Source: Kitasatospora sp. A2-31 (GTDB lineage Bacteria; Actinomycetota; Actinomycetes; Streptomycetales; Streptomycetaceae). From it: a DNA stretch of 64,000 bases. Location: assembly GCF_022288725.1 (NCBI RefSeq), contig NZ_JAKNTA010000015.1, positions 105,985 to 169,984 of the forward strand, written 5' to 3'. Positions 43,534-52,216 of this stretch are shown here, piece after piece. Positions within the stretch are counted from its first letter, which is position 1; each line of letters starts with the position of its first letter. The position numbers and the translations under genes were made by a program. Under the pieces are notes generated by a model. It saw nothing but the letters and a program-made list of their open reading frames with translations, was not told the DNA's origin and ran no database searches.

Positions 43534-43770
43534 ATGTACTTTGCGGCGCGCGTGGTGATCACTTGGATAGCGACCTGGCTGACGCTTCTTGCACTGTTCC
43601 TCCTGCCGGTGGCACTGCCAAACCGGTGGCAGTACTACATATACTCGCCGGCCAGCGTAGGACTTTGGATGCTGTCCATGCTCGGCGGTCCGGTCGTGGC
43701 CTGTGTTGTCAATCGGCGGTGGATCCGCTATGGCGTGCGGAAGACCGGGACAGAGGGAAGCGGGACGTGA
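43534..43770 (+). CDS. small two-helix membrane protein
   Basis: 78 residues from ATG 43534 with GGGGAAG upstream. Two hydrophobic segments (VVITWIATWLTLLALFLLP and a second near residues 42-62) and a basic C-terminus (VNRRWIRYGVRKTG). No family recognised. Confidence 0.6.
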   Translation: MYFAARVVITWIATWLTLLALFLLPVALPNRWQYYIYSPASVGLWMLSMLGGPVVACVVNRRWIRYGVRKTGTEGSGT

Positions 43771-43965
43771 GAGCGCGGGTCCGCCACCGTGCCGTATGCC
43801 GTCGATCAGCGGCCGCCGGGTCCACATCGGGGTCGGCCGTGACACCGCCTGGGCCGGCGGCGACGCCGGTGGTGACTGTCACGCTCAGTAGCAGCACCTG
43901 GAGCTCGACCAGGCAGGTGCCCTCCACCAGCGTCCCGGTGGGCCCGGCCCGCAGCCGTTGCGCTC

Positions 43966-44769
43966 GTGACAACCCGGCCCGCCATCGAGACCGACACCGC
44001 ACTCGGCCAAGTGCTGCGGGCCAACACCGAAGCCCTCACCGGCGTCGCGGAGGAAGCCCTGCACCAGCCGCACGCACACCCAGTGCTGTACCGCGCGGGA
44101 TTCAGCCTTGGTGAGGCCGGACAGGCCACCGCCGCGCGCGACCACTTGCACCACCTCACCGAGACAACCCGCCACCACCTCGGCTCCGACCACCCCGACA
44201 CCCTTCTCGCCCGGCACGACCTTGCCTCCTGGCAGGCGCTGGCGGGGGATGCTGCGGGGGCCACGGCCGCGTTCGCCGCACTCCTGTAGGACCGGCTACA
44301 GGTGCAGGGTCCCGACCACCCCGAGACCCTCATTACCAGGAGCCACCTCGCCTTTTGGCGGGGGATGGCGGGAGATGCGGCGGGGGCCACGGCGGCGTTT
44401 GCCGAGCTCCTGCGGGAGCGGCTGCGGGTGCAGGGTCCCGACCACCCGACACCCTCACCGCCCGAAGCGGCCTCGCCCGGTGGCGAGGTAAGGCGGGGGA
44501 TCCGGCCGGCGCTGCGGCCGCGACGGCCGAACTGCTGCATGACCGGCGACGGGTCCTCGGCCCCGACCACCCCCGCCACCCTCACCGCCTGGAGCGACCT
44601 CGTCTACTGGCTGCTCGATGCGGAGGATGCGGCCGGAGCCGCGGCCGCGAACGTGGAACGGCTGCAGAACCTGCTACGCATGCTGGGCCCCAACCACCCC
44701 GACACCCTCGACACCCGGCACCAGCTCGCCTTCTGGCAGGCACGCTCTGGTCGGCCCGGTTGCCGGTGA
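43966..44769 (+). pseudogene. TPR-repeat protein remnant with nonsense and frameshift mutations
   Basis: Repeated units of the form GPDHP-(D/E)TL-x2-R-x2-LA-x-W-x2-(M/L)AGD-AAGA mark a TPR_10/12-type array as in streptomycete NB-ARC-TPR regulators. The first ORF stops at TAG 44287-44289 inside a repeat (LAGDAAGATAAFAALL, stop, DRLQVQGPDHP), a shift near 44450 breaks a second repeat and a compensating shift near 44565 restores it. Only this repeat region remains. Confidence 0.65.
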
Positions 44770-45094
44770 ATGGGCCCCTCAGTGCGTCAGCACTGAGTAC
44801 GTCGTCGTCGAAGGCGCTGGCCAGGGTGGACTTACCTGAGCCCGCGCAGCCGAGGGTGCCGACGATGTGCTCGGTGGCCGCGGTGACCTTGTACGCCTGG
44901 GTCTTCGGCACGCCGACGAAGGCCTCGTTGAACTGGTGCATCAGCGGGACGGAGGCTGCCTGCCAGGTCGGCGGCATCGACTGGAGGAGTGAGCGGTTCA
45001 GGACGAGGTGCTGGGCGTAGGAGAGGCCGAACATCGTGTGCACGTCGTCCCCGTGCTGCTCCGGGACGACGGCGGTGCGGGTGGTGGAATCCAT
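44582..45094 (-). CDS. truncated hypothetical protein joined to a P-loop fragment
   Basis: 170 residues from ATG 45094. MDSTTRTAVVPEQHGDDVHT and MFGLSYAQHLVLNRSLLQSM are typical of a small protein found in streptomycete mobile regions. After AYKVTAATEHIVGTLG the sequence becomes CAGSGKSTLASAFDDDVL and SADALRG, a Walker A plus DalR pattern of AAA_33-type kinases. This looks like a recombination junction. The distal part overlaps the TPR remnant on the other strand and is probably not meaningful. Confidence 0.45.
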   Translation of the reverse strand: MDSTTRTAVVPEQHGDDVHTMFGLSYAQHLVLNRSLLQSMPPTWQAASVPLMHQFNEAFVGVPKTQAYKVTAATEHIVGTLGCAGSGKSTLASAFDDDVLSADALRGPFTGNRADQSVPARRRAGAGCRGCRGGWGPACVAGSAAVPRSRPRLRPHPPHRAASRRGRSRR

Positions 45095-45368
45095 GGTCGG
45101 AGTCCTTGGTGTGTCTGGGGTTGGTCTGGCTCGCGCCGGCGTTGGCCGGGAGGTCGCGGCGGCCGGCACCGCCCTGGCGGGGCGGAGGCCACAGCAGTTG
45201 GTCCAGGCGCAGGAGCGTGCGGTAGTCGGCGGCGCTCTGCTGAGGGTCATCGCGGTCGTGCTGCGGAGCCCAGGCCAGGGAAGGGCGTAGAAGGGAATCG
45301 GCGAGGTCGATTCCGGTGCCGCTGTAGTCGAGTTCGGCGGCGCTGTCGTCGCTCGGGTCGTGTGTCAT
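44832..45368 (-). CDS. hypothetical protein, only N-terminal part convincing
   Basis: From ATG 45368 the first approximately 65 residues (acidic TGIDLADSLLRPSLAWAP, SAADYRTLLRLDQLLWPPP) look coding; after that the frame is Arg/Pro-rich and overlaps the preceding gene in another frame, suggesting a lost stop or frameshift near 45170. Family unknown. Confidence 0.35.
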   Translation of the reverse strand: MTHDPSDDSAAELDYSGTGIDLADSLLRPSLAWAPQHDRDDPQQSAADYRTLLRLDQLLWPPPRQGGAGRRDLPANAGASQTNPRHTKDSDHGFHHPHRRRPGAARGRRAHDVRPLLRPAPRPEPLTPPVDAADLAGSLRPADAPVQRGLRRRAEDPGVQGHRGHRAHRRHPRLRGLR

Positions 45369-45491
45369 AGGGGGTCTCCAGGGTGGTGCGTCGCTACGCT
45401 CTCGCCACCGGGCCAGGGCGCTGCCGGCGGTGCGGGACCACGGACCGGACGAGCTCCCGGCCCCGGCGGCGCGGGCTGGTGGGCGGCAGGT

Positions 45492-45731
45492 TCAGAACGG
45501 GTAGTCGTCTGCGTGCCTTGTTCCGGCAGGCCCGTGTCCCGCGAGCATCACGTCTCGCAGGACCAGTGCAACGCCGCGTTGATCCTTCCAGGGGCCTGCG
45601 GCTTCGAACGGGCTGCCGTCGTAGGTCCAGCGGTAGGGCTTGGCGTCGTGTTCGTCGTAGGCCAAGACGAAGGTGGCGCTCGACGATGCCGGCGAAGGGA
45701 ACCTCGCGCCGCCGGAGATCCCAGGGTGCAA
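45492..45731 (-). pseudogene. IS630-type transposase C-terminal fragment
   Basis: The segment ATFVLAYDEHDAKPYRWTYD and GSPFEAA matches the usual IS630-family C-terminus (F...YN..AKP(Y/F)RWTY.G.P). No catalytic residues are present and no start is convincing. The downstream tail is foreign sequence. Confidence 0.6.
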
Positions 45732-45794
45732 CCAGTACCACCGTCAAGACGGAAGTCAGCATGATCGAGCGTCAGGGCGGGGCCGGGCAGGATC

Positions 45795-46982
45795 GTGCCC
45801 GTGAACACCACCTCGAACCGCAAGCGCCGTATCAGTGCTGTCGCGATCCTGGGTCTCGCCGCCTCAGTGGCCGCGAGCGGCACCGGGCTCGCCGCCACGA
45901 CTTCGCCGTCCGCCGTGCACGCGACCGCCGCCACGGCTGCCGCCGCGCCCCCGCGGGCCTTCCGGGGCGCGCTCCCCGCGCCGACCGGTCCTTACGCCGC
46001 CGGCGAGGACGTCATCCACCTCACCGACGCCAGCCGTCCCGACCCGTGGGTGCCGTCATCCGGCCCCCGCCAACTGACCGTCACGATGGTCTACCCGGCC
46101 GTCCCCGGTACCGGGACTCCGGCCCCTTACATGACCCTCGGCGAGGCAGCCGGAGTCCTCCAGCGCCAGCACATGCCGGCGAGCTCCGGCGTCACCCCGG
46201 AGAGCCTTTCCAGCGTCACCACTCACGCCTTCGACGGCGCCCGGCCGCAGCGCGGCAAGCATCCGCTGGTGGTCCTCTCACCCGCGTCCGAGAACCCGCG
46301 CATGATGCTCACCTCGCTCGCGACCGACCTGGCCAGTCACGGCTACGTCGTCGCGCTAGTCGGCCACACCTACGAGGACAGCGGTGAGACGCTGGCGAAC
46401 GGCCAGACGCCGCCGTGCGCGATCTGCGATCACCCGGAAACGCTCGACGTCGACGCCGAAGCCGTCAGCCGCGCGCGGGACGTGTCCTTCGTGATCGACC
46501 AGTTGACGCACGGCAATAGCGCGTGGCGCCTGGCACACCTCATCGACAAGCACGAGATCGGCATGGCCGGACACTCCCTCGGCGGAGCGGCGGCCGCCGA
46601 CACGATGATCGCCGACCCGCGGGTACGGGCCGGGGTGAACATGGACGGCACCTTCCACCCGGTCCCGATGCCCGGCCAGATCAACCGACCGTTCCTCATG
46701 CTGGGTACGGCCGCCAACACCGATTGGGATCAGCCCTGGGCTGCCCTCGGCGGCTACAAGAAGTGGCTGACGGTCGCCGACGCCGACCACTTCAGCTTCT
46801 CCGACGGGGACCTGCTTCGGGTGCAGGCCGGGTTCCCGACGCCGCCCCTCGACCCCGAACGTGGAATCGTGATCACGCGTGAGTACGTGACAGCGTTCTT
46901 CGACCAGACGCTGAAGGGGATCCACAGTCCGCTCCTGGACGGCCCCTCGCCGAACAATCCGGAAGTACTCTTCCAGCACTAG
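45795..46982 (+). CDS. secreted alpha/beta hydrolase (PAF-acetylhydrolase-like)
   Basis: 395 residues from GTG 45795 (GTG 45801 also possible). A signal peptide (KRRISAVAILGLAASVAASG) precedes an Ala-rich region. The hydrolase part has GKHPLVVLSPASENPRMM, nucleophile elbow GHSLGG near residue 260, the DGTF segment, and a catalytic His in DADHFSFSDGD. It resembles exported PAF-acetylhydrolase-like lipases or esterases. It is intact, in contrast to flanking IS fragments. Confidence 0.8.
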   Translation: MPVNTTSNRKRRISAVAILGLAASVAASGTGLAATTSPSAVHATAATAAAAPPRAFRGALPAPTGPYAAGEDVIHLTDASRPDPWVPSSGPRQLTVTMVYPAVPGTGTPAPYMTLGEAAGVLQRQHMPASSGVTPESLSSVTTHAFDGARPQRGKHPLVVLSPASENPRMMLTSLATDLASHGYVVALVGHTYEDSGETLANGQTPPCAICDHPETLDVDAEAVSRARDVSFVIDQLTHGNSAWRLAHLIDKHEIGMAGHSLGGAAAADTMIADPRVRAGVNMDGTFHPVPMPGQINRPFLMLGTAANTDWDQPWAALGGYKKWLTVADADHFSFSDGDLLRVQAGFPTPPLDPERGIVITREYVTAFFDQTLKGIHSPLLDGPSPNNPEVLFQH

Positions 46983-47067
46983 CCTAGCTAGGCGCTACTG
47001 AACCTGAAAGCGGGATGTCGGAGCCGTTTGCCTGACAGCTGCTGGGCGGCTCCGGTAGCCCTGAGCT

Positions 47068-47393
47068 GTGAGATACGCGCAGGGCGGCGGGTTGACCGAC
47101 GCTGAGAGGGCCGCGCGGGAGCGGATCCGGCTGGAAGCCGTGGAACGCTTCGACGGCGGGGAGAAGAACCGGGACATCGCCGCCGCGCTGCGGTGAGCGA
47201 GCGGTCGGTGGAGCGATGGCGACAGCAGTGGCGTGAGCGAGGCGAGGTCGGGGTCCTGTCCAAAGGTTCACCCGGTCGTCCGAGGCTCAGTGAGAGACAG
47301 ATTGCCAGGTTGGCATGCGAGTTGGACCGAGGTCCGCTCGTGCATGGCTGGGAGGACCAGCGCTGGACGCTGGGGCCGGTGCGCTGCGGGCGG
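47068..47393 (+). pseudogene. IS630-type transposase N-terminal fragment, frameshifted
   Basis: GTG 47068 opens LTDAERAARERIRLEAVERF and GEKNRDIAAALR, then a TGA; one base further on the frame gives VSERSVERWRQQWRERGEVG, LSKGSPGRPRLSERQIARL and DQRWTLGPVR. This is the HTH and linker region of an IS630-like transposase. Adding one G after CGG at 47191-47193 restores the frame. The catalytic domain is missing. Confidence 0.65.
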
Positions 47394-47589
47394 CGGACGC
47401 CGCGTGCCGGCGGGTCGCAGAGCAGGACCTGGCCCGGCTGGTGGCCGAGGTCCAGCGGCGCCGGGAGCGGACCGCCGCCGCCAAGGCTCGAAAGGAGAGC
47501 TGAACTCGCACAACTTACAGAGGAGTTGAGAGCGTGGCGAACGCAGGAGGCGCGGGCCCGTGCGGGGCGGGCGTGGTCGCCGGATCGGC

Positions 47590-47765
47590 TGGTCAACGGG
47601 TTGACCAGCGTCCCTCCTGCGCGCGTATCGCCGCACTGTCTTGGGATCCACACCTACCAATCGCGCTGCCGAATGCGCGCATCCAGTGGCGTCGAGCGCC
47701 TCGAAGATTTCCATGATCACCCTGTAAGACTCCTTCACGACCCCTCCGGCCGGGGAGCTCGTTGT
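47590..47765 (-). pseudogene. IS21-type IstA N-terminal fragment
   Basis: VVKESYRVIMEIFEALDATG and AHSAARLVGVDPKTVRRYAR correspond to the HTH N-terminus of IS21-family IstA transposases (MEI.EA.D.TGC.HSAA.L.G.D.KTV.RY). The rest of the transposase is absent. Confidence 0.6.
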
Positions 47766-47888
47766 CAGCAGCACCGAGCAACCGCCGGAGGGGTCACCTG
47801 TTTGGAACCGACACGAACGGCCCAGTAGTCATGGAGATCAGCTGTCCATACAAAGGGAGCTGAACTGTCCGTCAGAACGGATCTCGAA

Positions 47889-47950
47889 GGCTCTGGCGCG
47901 GATTCCGTGAAAACCGCCTACACCCGCCTACAGGTGTTGCCGGTTGACGA
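47889..47950 (+). repeat. outer left end of the ISL3 transposon
   Basis: About 60 bp similar to the internal left end: GGC-N3-GGCGC, TTCCGTGAAA, and GTTGCCGGTTG are shared at the same spacing. It is the end that carries the target duplication. Confidence 0.75.
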
Positions 47951-48008
47951 CAGGGCCTGCCTGCCTCCAGCCGCCCAGGAAGGAAGCGCAGCTCGTTGAC
48001 TCGGCGAG

Positions 48009-48785
48009 CTACACCGAGTCGTTGCCGGTGGGGGTCAGGTTGTCGCGGGTCTCCACGTAGGCGCAGAGTTGCGTCCAGGTGGAGATAGTCCGGCCGTTGG
48101 GGGACGGGGGTGGTGGCGTGTGGGGGTGCTCGCCGACGAGGATGAGCCCGGCGTGCTCGCGTGCGGCTGTGCCGTCGTCCGCGATGATCACCTCGGTCCG
48201 CTTCCAGCGCGGGTGGTAGCGCCGCTCGGGAATCTCCGCCAGGTGGGCCGCGTCCGGCAGGCCGGGCCCGGGATGGTCGAGGAACCGGACGACCGGGCCC
48301 GTCGAGCAGCCTACGGCCGCGATGCCGACCACCCGGATCAGGTACGGTTGCCCGCTCCTCGCCTGGTACGCGTACACCCGGCCGGGGACGGCCCGTGATG
48401 GCTTCGGGCGACGGACACGGACCGGGCGTGGTTCGGGTTGTGGGCTCTCCAGGCGGGCTCGGAGCCGTTGCAGGACAGCAGCACGTCGGCGTACCTCCGC
48501 GGCACCGGCTTCCTGCCAGCGTTCCAGGTCGCCGCCGGCGTCCAGCACGGCGAGGGCTTCCTGCCGGGCGGGCTCGCTCAGCCGACCGAGCCTGAACTGG
48601 GTGTCCGCCAGTGCCAGCTGTACCACGACGTACTCGTCCGGGGCGGAGAGTTCCTCGGCGAAGGCATTCAGCACCTGTGTCCGGGCTTCCTCCGTATCCA
48701 CCCCCGCTTCCAGAGCCTCACGGTACGCATCACGGGCATCGCACGCGGTGTCGTCCGAGTACAGCCCGGTTCCGTACGTTCCCAC
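48009..48785 (-). CDS. passenger protein with DUF4259-like N-terminus
   Basis: 258 residues from GTG 48785, because VGTYGTGLYSDDTACDARDA marks the conserved N-terminus (compare MGTWG.G.F..D.A.D of DUF4259-type proteins). Helical middle (EEARTQVLNAFAEELSAPDE, LALADTQFRLGRL) and a C-terminal beta-rich domain (RVYAYQARSGQPYLIRVVGI). It is a family seen in streptomycetes with no assigned function. It lies inside the transposon. Confidence 0.65.
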   Translation of the reverse strand: MGTYGTGLYSDDTACDARDAYREALEAGVDTEEARTQVLNAFAEELSAPDEYVVVQLALADTQFRLGRLSEPARQEALAVLDAGGDLERWQEAGAAEVRRRAAVLQRLRARLESPQPEPRPVRVRRPKPSRAVPGRVYAYQARSGQPYLIRVVGIAAVGCSTGPVVRFLDHPGPGLPDAAHLAEIPERRYHPRWKRTEVIIADDGTAAREHAGLILVGEHPHTPPPPSPNGRTISTWTQLCAYVETRDNLTPTGNDSV

Positions 48786-48946
48786 GCTCTTCTGCCCTTC
48801 CGTCCGCTCACCGTCGACCTCGGCCGGAACCGCTCGGAACCCGGCATATGAGCGGTGACCTGCACGAATTCTCGCACCCCGCCATCCCGGACCACCGCCC
48901 AGCCCGCACAGGGCGCGGCCCGTCCTGTGAGGCGAATCCTGTAAAC

Positions 48947-50616
48947 GGCCGGGGCGCAAGTTCCGTGAAAGCCACCCGGGGATGTTGCCGGTTGGCGATC
49001 ATGACGGGTGTCTGTTGCTGATCTTCTGGCCGTCCTGTTCCCTCAGTTCGCGCTGTTGCACATCGAGTTCGTCGGATCGGCTGGCCGGTGGGTCCGTGTT
49101 CACGCCCGGGGCCGGACAGCCGGCGCAAGCTGCCCGGGCTGCGGGGCCTGGTCCGAGCGGGTCCATAGCGGTTACGAGCGGCGGATCGGCGACACCGCGG
49201 TCTGCGGGCAGGAGCTGGTGCTGCACCTGCGGGTCCGCCGATTCTTCTGCCACAACGCGGAGTGCGGGAAGCGGACCTTCGCCGAGCAGATCCCAGGCCT
49301 GACGTTTCGGTACGGCCGGTGCATCGTGCCACTGCGGAAGGTCCGTGAGGCCGTCGCCCTCGCGCTGGGCGGCCGGGCCGGTGCCCGGCTGGCCGAGCAC
49401 CTGGCGGTCGGCGTCGGCCGGGATGCCCTGATACGCCTGCTCCGCGCACTGCCGGACCCGGCCACCGAGCCGGTGCGCGTGCTCGGCGTCGACGACTTCG
49501 CCCTGCGCAAGGGCCACCACTACGGCACTGTCCTGATCGACATCGAGCGACGGCGCCCCGTCGAGGTCCTGCCCGAGCGGTCCGCCGACGCCCTGGCCGC
49601 CTGGCTCACCGAGCACCCCGGCGTCGAGGTGATCTGCCGCGACCGCGCCCGTTACTACGCCGAGGGCGCGGACCGCGGCGCCGGCACCGCTACGCAGGTC
49701 GCCGACAGGTATCACCTCTGGGCGAACCTCGGCGATGCGGTCGAGCGGTTGGTCGCCCGCCTGCGTCCTCGGTGGGCGCCGCCCGTGCCCGAGAAGGAGA
49801 AGGTGGTGCCGTCCGAGGCGCCGGAAGGGCGACGGGTACGTCGCACCCGCGAGCGTCACGCTGCCGTTCACGCCCTGATGGACAAGGGTATGGGGCACAG
49901 CCAGGTCGTGGCTGAGCTGGGCCTGGACCCGAAGACGGTGCGGAGGTTCATGCGCGCCGCCACGGCGGAGGAGCTGATCGGCGACCGCCGGACCGGTAGG
50001 CAGAGCAGCCTGGACGGTCACGCCGCCTACCTGGTCGCCCGGTTCAACGAGGGCTGCCACAGCGCGCTTCGGCTCCACCGGGAGCTCGCCGAACGCGGCC
50101 TGACCGTCAGCGAGCGGACGGTGCGCCGGTTCGTGCACCGGTTACGCGACAACGCCAAGCCCGCCACCCGCCCGCCGGTCCTCAAGGTCCGTGACGTGAC
50201 GAGGCTGGTCCTCACCCACCCCGACAACCGGCCCGAGGGCGACCGCGTTCTGCTGAAGGAACTCATTGGCCGCTGCCGGGAGTCGGACGAGGCCTGTGAC
50301 CTCGTCTCGCGGTTCGCCTCAATGCTCGTCAACCGCCGTGGACAGGAGGAGCTCGAACAGTGGACCGCGGACGCCGAAGCCAGCCGCCTGCCTGAACTAC
50401 GCGGATTCGCCTCGGGCCTGCGCAAGGACTGGGAGGCGGTCATGGCAGGCCTCACGCTCCGCTGGAACTCCGGCCCGGTCGAAGGCCACGTCAACCGCAT
50501 CAAGATGCTCAAAAGGCAGATGTTCGGACGCGCCAAGCTCGACCTCCTCCGCAAGCGCGTACTCCTCGCAACCTGAAGATCACCACGGCGGCTTTCACGG
50601 AATTCGCGCCAGAGCC
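48947..50616 (+). mobile_element. ISL3-family IS core with internal left end
   Basis: Internal left end GGCCGGGGCGCAAGTTCCGT at 48947 pairs with the right end finishing at 50616; arms match GGC-N3-GGCGC then TTCCGTGAAAGCC. Flanks of this inner unit (CTGTAAAC and ATCTCGAA) do not match, so it probably did not insert here on its own. Confidence 0.7.
49008..50576 (+). CDS. ISL3-family transposase, apparently intact
   Basis: 522 residues from GTG 49008. An N-terminal zinc-binding domain (CPGCGAWSERVHSGYERRIG, then CHNAECGKRTF) precedes the DDE domain: VLGVDDFALRKGHHYGTVLI contains the first Asp, VICRDRARYYAEGADRGAGT the second, and GPVEGHVNRIKMLKRQMFGR the Glu motif. An HTH insertion (LGLDPKTVRRFMRA) is present. 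No stop or frameshift, so the element may still be mobile. Confidence 0.92.
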   Translation: MSVADLLAVLFPQFALLHIEFVGSAGRWVRVHARGRTAGASCPGCGAWSERVHSGYERRIGDTAVCGQELVLHLRVRRFFCHNAECGKRTFAEQIPGLTFRYGRCIVPLRKVREAVALALGGRAGARLAEHLAVGVGRDALIRLLRALPDPATEPVRVLGVDDFALRKGHHYGTVLIDIERRRPVEVLPERSADALAAWLTEHPGVEVICRDRARYYAEGADRGAGTATQVADRYHLWANLGDAVERLVARLRPRWAPPVPEKEKVVPSEAPEGRRVRRTRERHAAVHALMDKGMGHSQVVAELGLDPKTVRRFMRAATAEELIGDRRTGRQSSLDGHAAYLVARFNEGCHSALRLHRELAERGLTVSERTVRRFVHRLRDNAKPATRPPVLKVRDVTRLVLTHPDNRPEGDRVLLKELIGRCRESDEACDLVSRFASMLVNRRGQEELEQWTADAEASRLPELRGFASGLRKDWEAVMAGLTLRWNSGPVEGHVNRIKMLKRQMFGRAKLDLLRKRVLLAT

Positions 50617-50670
50617 ATCTCGAACTGTCCGCTCACAAGTGGGCACGCCCGGGTGTCAGCGAGGTGGAGC

Positions 50671-50699
50671 AGTTCTCCCCGCGCAGGCGGGGTCGGCGG
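50671..50699 (+). CRISPR. isolated CRISPR-like repeat
   Basis: A segment containing TTCTCCCCGCGCAGGCGGGG and then TCGGCGGC resembles the repeats of the mini-array at 53164-53312. It is single, with no neighbour at a 60-bp distance, so it is weak. Confidence 0.25.
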
Positions 50700-50931
50700 C
50701 TCAGATCTTGTCGGTCCCGGCCGATAGGTTGCCGACATGACCTCCGCTCACACCATCAGCACCCGCCCGTGGACGATCCGACCGGCGGCGACCGGTCCCG
50801 GGGGTACCCCTGATTCCCGCAGCAGCACTGCCCCCGTACGGGTTGTCCCCCTGTGGGCTGCTCCCTGCGCTCTCGCCCTGCAGGACCCCGCGAAGCGCTG
50901 AGGCGCACCCGGTGCAGAGAAGATGCGCCTT

Positions 50932-50980
50932 ACTGGGCGTTTCGTCCCTGACTTCGGAGGTCAGGGGCGAAACGCCCAGT
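50932..50980. terminator. long hairpin, terminator-like
   Basis: A 21-bp near-perfect inverted repeat (ACTGGGCGTTTCGTCCCTGA arm, 7-nt loop TTCGGAG). It overlaps the end of the small minus-strand ORF, whose transcript it would terminate. No gene ends into it from the other side. Confidence 0.6.
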
Positions 50981-51116
50981 CAGAGTCCTTGTCCGGCCAC
51001 TCGGAGCAAACCCGGCTGTCACGCCAGTAGAACCGCTCGTCCCGGACGACCTGCTCGGGCACGCTCGCGGAGGGGAGTCCGCAGTACCAGCAACAGCCTG
51101 GATCGACCCTACTCAT
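50961..51116 (-). CDS. 51-residue CxxC protein
   Basis: From ATG 51116 the frame reads MSRVDPGCCWYCGLPSASVP and ends SEWPDKDSDWAFRP with stop at 50961-50963. CWYC suggests a metal site; a further Cys lies in SRVCSEW. Because its stop sits in a strong hairpin, a short independent transcript is plausible. Function unknown. Confidence 0.45.
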   Translation of the reverse strand: MSRVDPGCCWYCGLPSASVPEQVVRDERFYWRDSRVCSEWPDKDSDWAFRP

Positions 51117-51324
51117 GCCGGGTACCCGCAGGCGTGACGGCGTAGGGCCTGGGGAGAGTCCGGTCCAACGTCACGACTATCGCGTCAAAACCTGGGTCTA
51201 CGGTGATCGCCGCAGTCTGACGGAGCAGCCCAGGCAGTCGACACCCGTTCAGCGTTGATCCGCCTACTTGCGCAGGGAGTTGACGACTCGGATACTCGCG
51301 CTGACACCACTCGAGGGGGATGCA

Positions 51325-52209
51325 GTGGATCTTGTTCAGTTGGCGGAGAGGTCGGCGGCCGTCACGGGGGACTTCCTGGTGGCCTCGGCCACCGGTGCCG
51401 CAAACCAGGCCAGTTCGGTCGTCGGGAGCGCGGTCGCGCAGTTGGTGATGGGGAGGCTCGGGATCAACTCGGCCACGGCCCAGGCGGTTCCGGCGCTACA
51501 GGCCGCTCCCGCGGACGTGCAGCGGCGGTCGGAGCTTGCGGCCGCGCTGAGGGACGTTCTCATCGAGGACCCCGCCTTCGCGGCGGCCCTGGGCGAGGCG
51601 GTTCAGGCGGTGGACCGGAACGTGCACGTGGTGGCCTCCGGCCAGGACAGCCTCGTCCAGGTCGACTCGCCCGTCACCGCCTCCGGTCGGGGCGTGGCGG
51701 TCGGCCGCGACCAGCACAACCTCACCCGGGTCACGAAGAAGAACGGCACCCTGTGGATCGCGGCGCTCGTCGCCGTGGTGGTGGTCAGCGGCGGCACGAC
51801 GCTCCTGGTGACCCAGGACAGCCCGAATGAGTCACCCCGGAAGAAGGCGGAGAAGGTGGCCGTCGACTGGGCCCGGGCCGGATACGTCGGGGACATCGAG
51901 ACCATGTGCGGGCTCACCACCGGCCGCGACAGCCATATCAGCGGCTGCCGTACCGACGAGGAGACAAGGAGGGCGAAGGCGGCGGTGGCGAGCGATCCGC
52001 CCTCGGACGACGAGATCGCCGCCGCCGAGGGGTGGAAGGCCGAATCGTCGGAGCTACCCAGCGACAACACCGCTCGGGTGACGGTCGTCAACACGAAGAA
52101 TCGCAGCGGCGTGAAGAAGGATCACATCGTCGTCCACCTGACCCGCCAGGGCAGTGACTGGCTCGTCAGTGACGCGAAGGGCATTAGCAGTGGGGACAGC
52201 GAGGGCTGA
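51325..52209 (+). CDS. single-pass membrane protein with Gly/Asp-rich pre-membrane motif
   Basis: 294 residues from GTG 51325 with GAGGGGGA upstream. An Ala-rich helical N-terminus (residues 1-95) is followed by NVHVVASGQDSLVQVDSPVT and GVAVGRDQHNLT, short alternating beta motifs reminiscent of RHIM/amyloid signalling motifs, then one membrane segment (IAALVAVVVVSGGTTLLV) and a soluble C-terminal domain. Topology suggests cytosolic motif and external domain. Family unrecognised; amyloid link is inference. Confidence 0.6.
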   Translation: MDLVQLAERSAAVTGDFLVASATGAANQASSVVGSAVAQLVMGRLGINSATAQAVPALQAAPADVQRRSELAAALRDVLIEDPAFAAALGEAVQAVDRNVHVVASGQDSLVQVDSPVTASGRGVAVGRDQHNLTRVTKKNGTLWIAALVAVVVVSGGTTLLVTQDSPNESPRKKAEKVAVDWARAGYVGDIETMCGLTTGRDSHISGCRTDEETRRAKAAVASDPPSDDEIAAAEGWKAESSELPSDNTARVTVVNTKNRSGVKKDHIVVHLTRQGSDWLVSDAKGISSGDSEG

Positions 52210-52216
52210 GGCACCT

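Larger units (their letters stand above)
47881..50624 (+). mobile_element. ISL3-family transposon with passenger gene, 8-bp target duplication
   Basis: The outer ends GGCTCTGGCGCGGATTCC (47889, left) and, inverted, GGCTCTGGCGCGAATTCC (ending 50616) are inverted repeats, and both are flanked by the same 8 bp ATCTCGAA (47881-47888 and 50617-50624), the size of duplication typical of ISL3 elements. Inside lie a passenger gene (48009-48785, minus) and a transposase gene (49008-50576). A second left-end copy (from 48947) lies between them. The unit is about 2.73 kb without the duplication. Confidence 0.8.

Noticed and set aside
48947..50616. Inner ISL3 unit considered as the inserted element
   Set aside because: Its flanks CTGTAAAC and ATCTCGAA do not match, whereas the outer left end shares the 8-bp flank with the right end.
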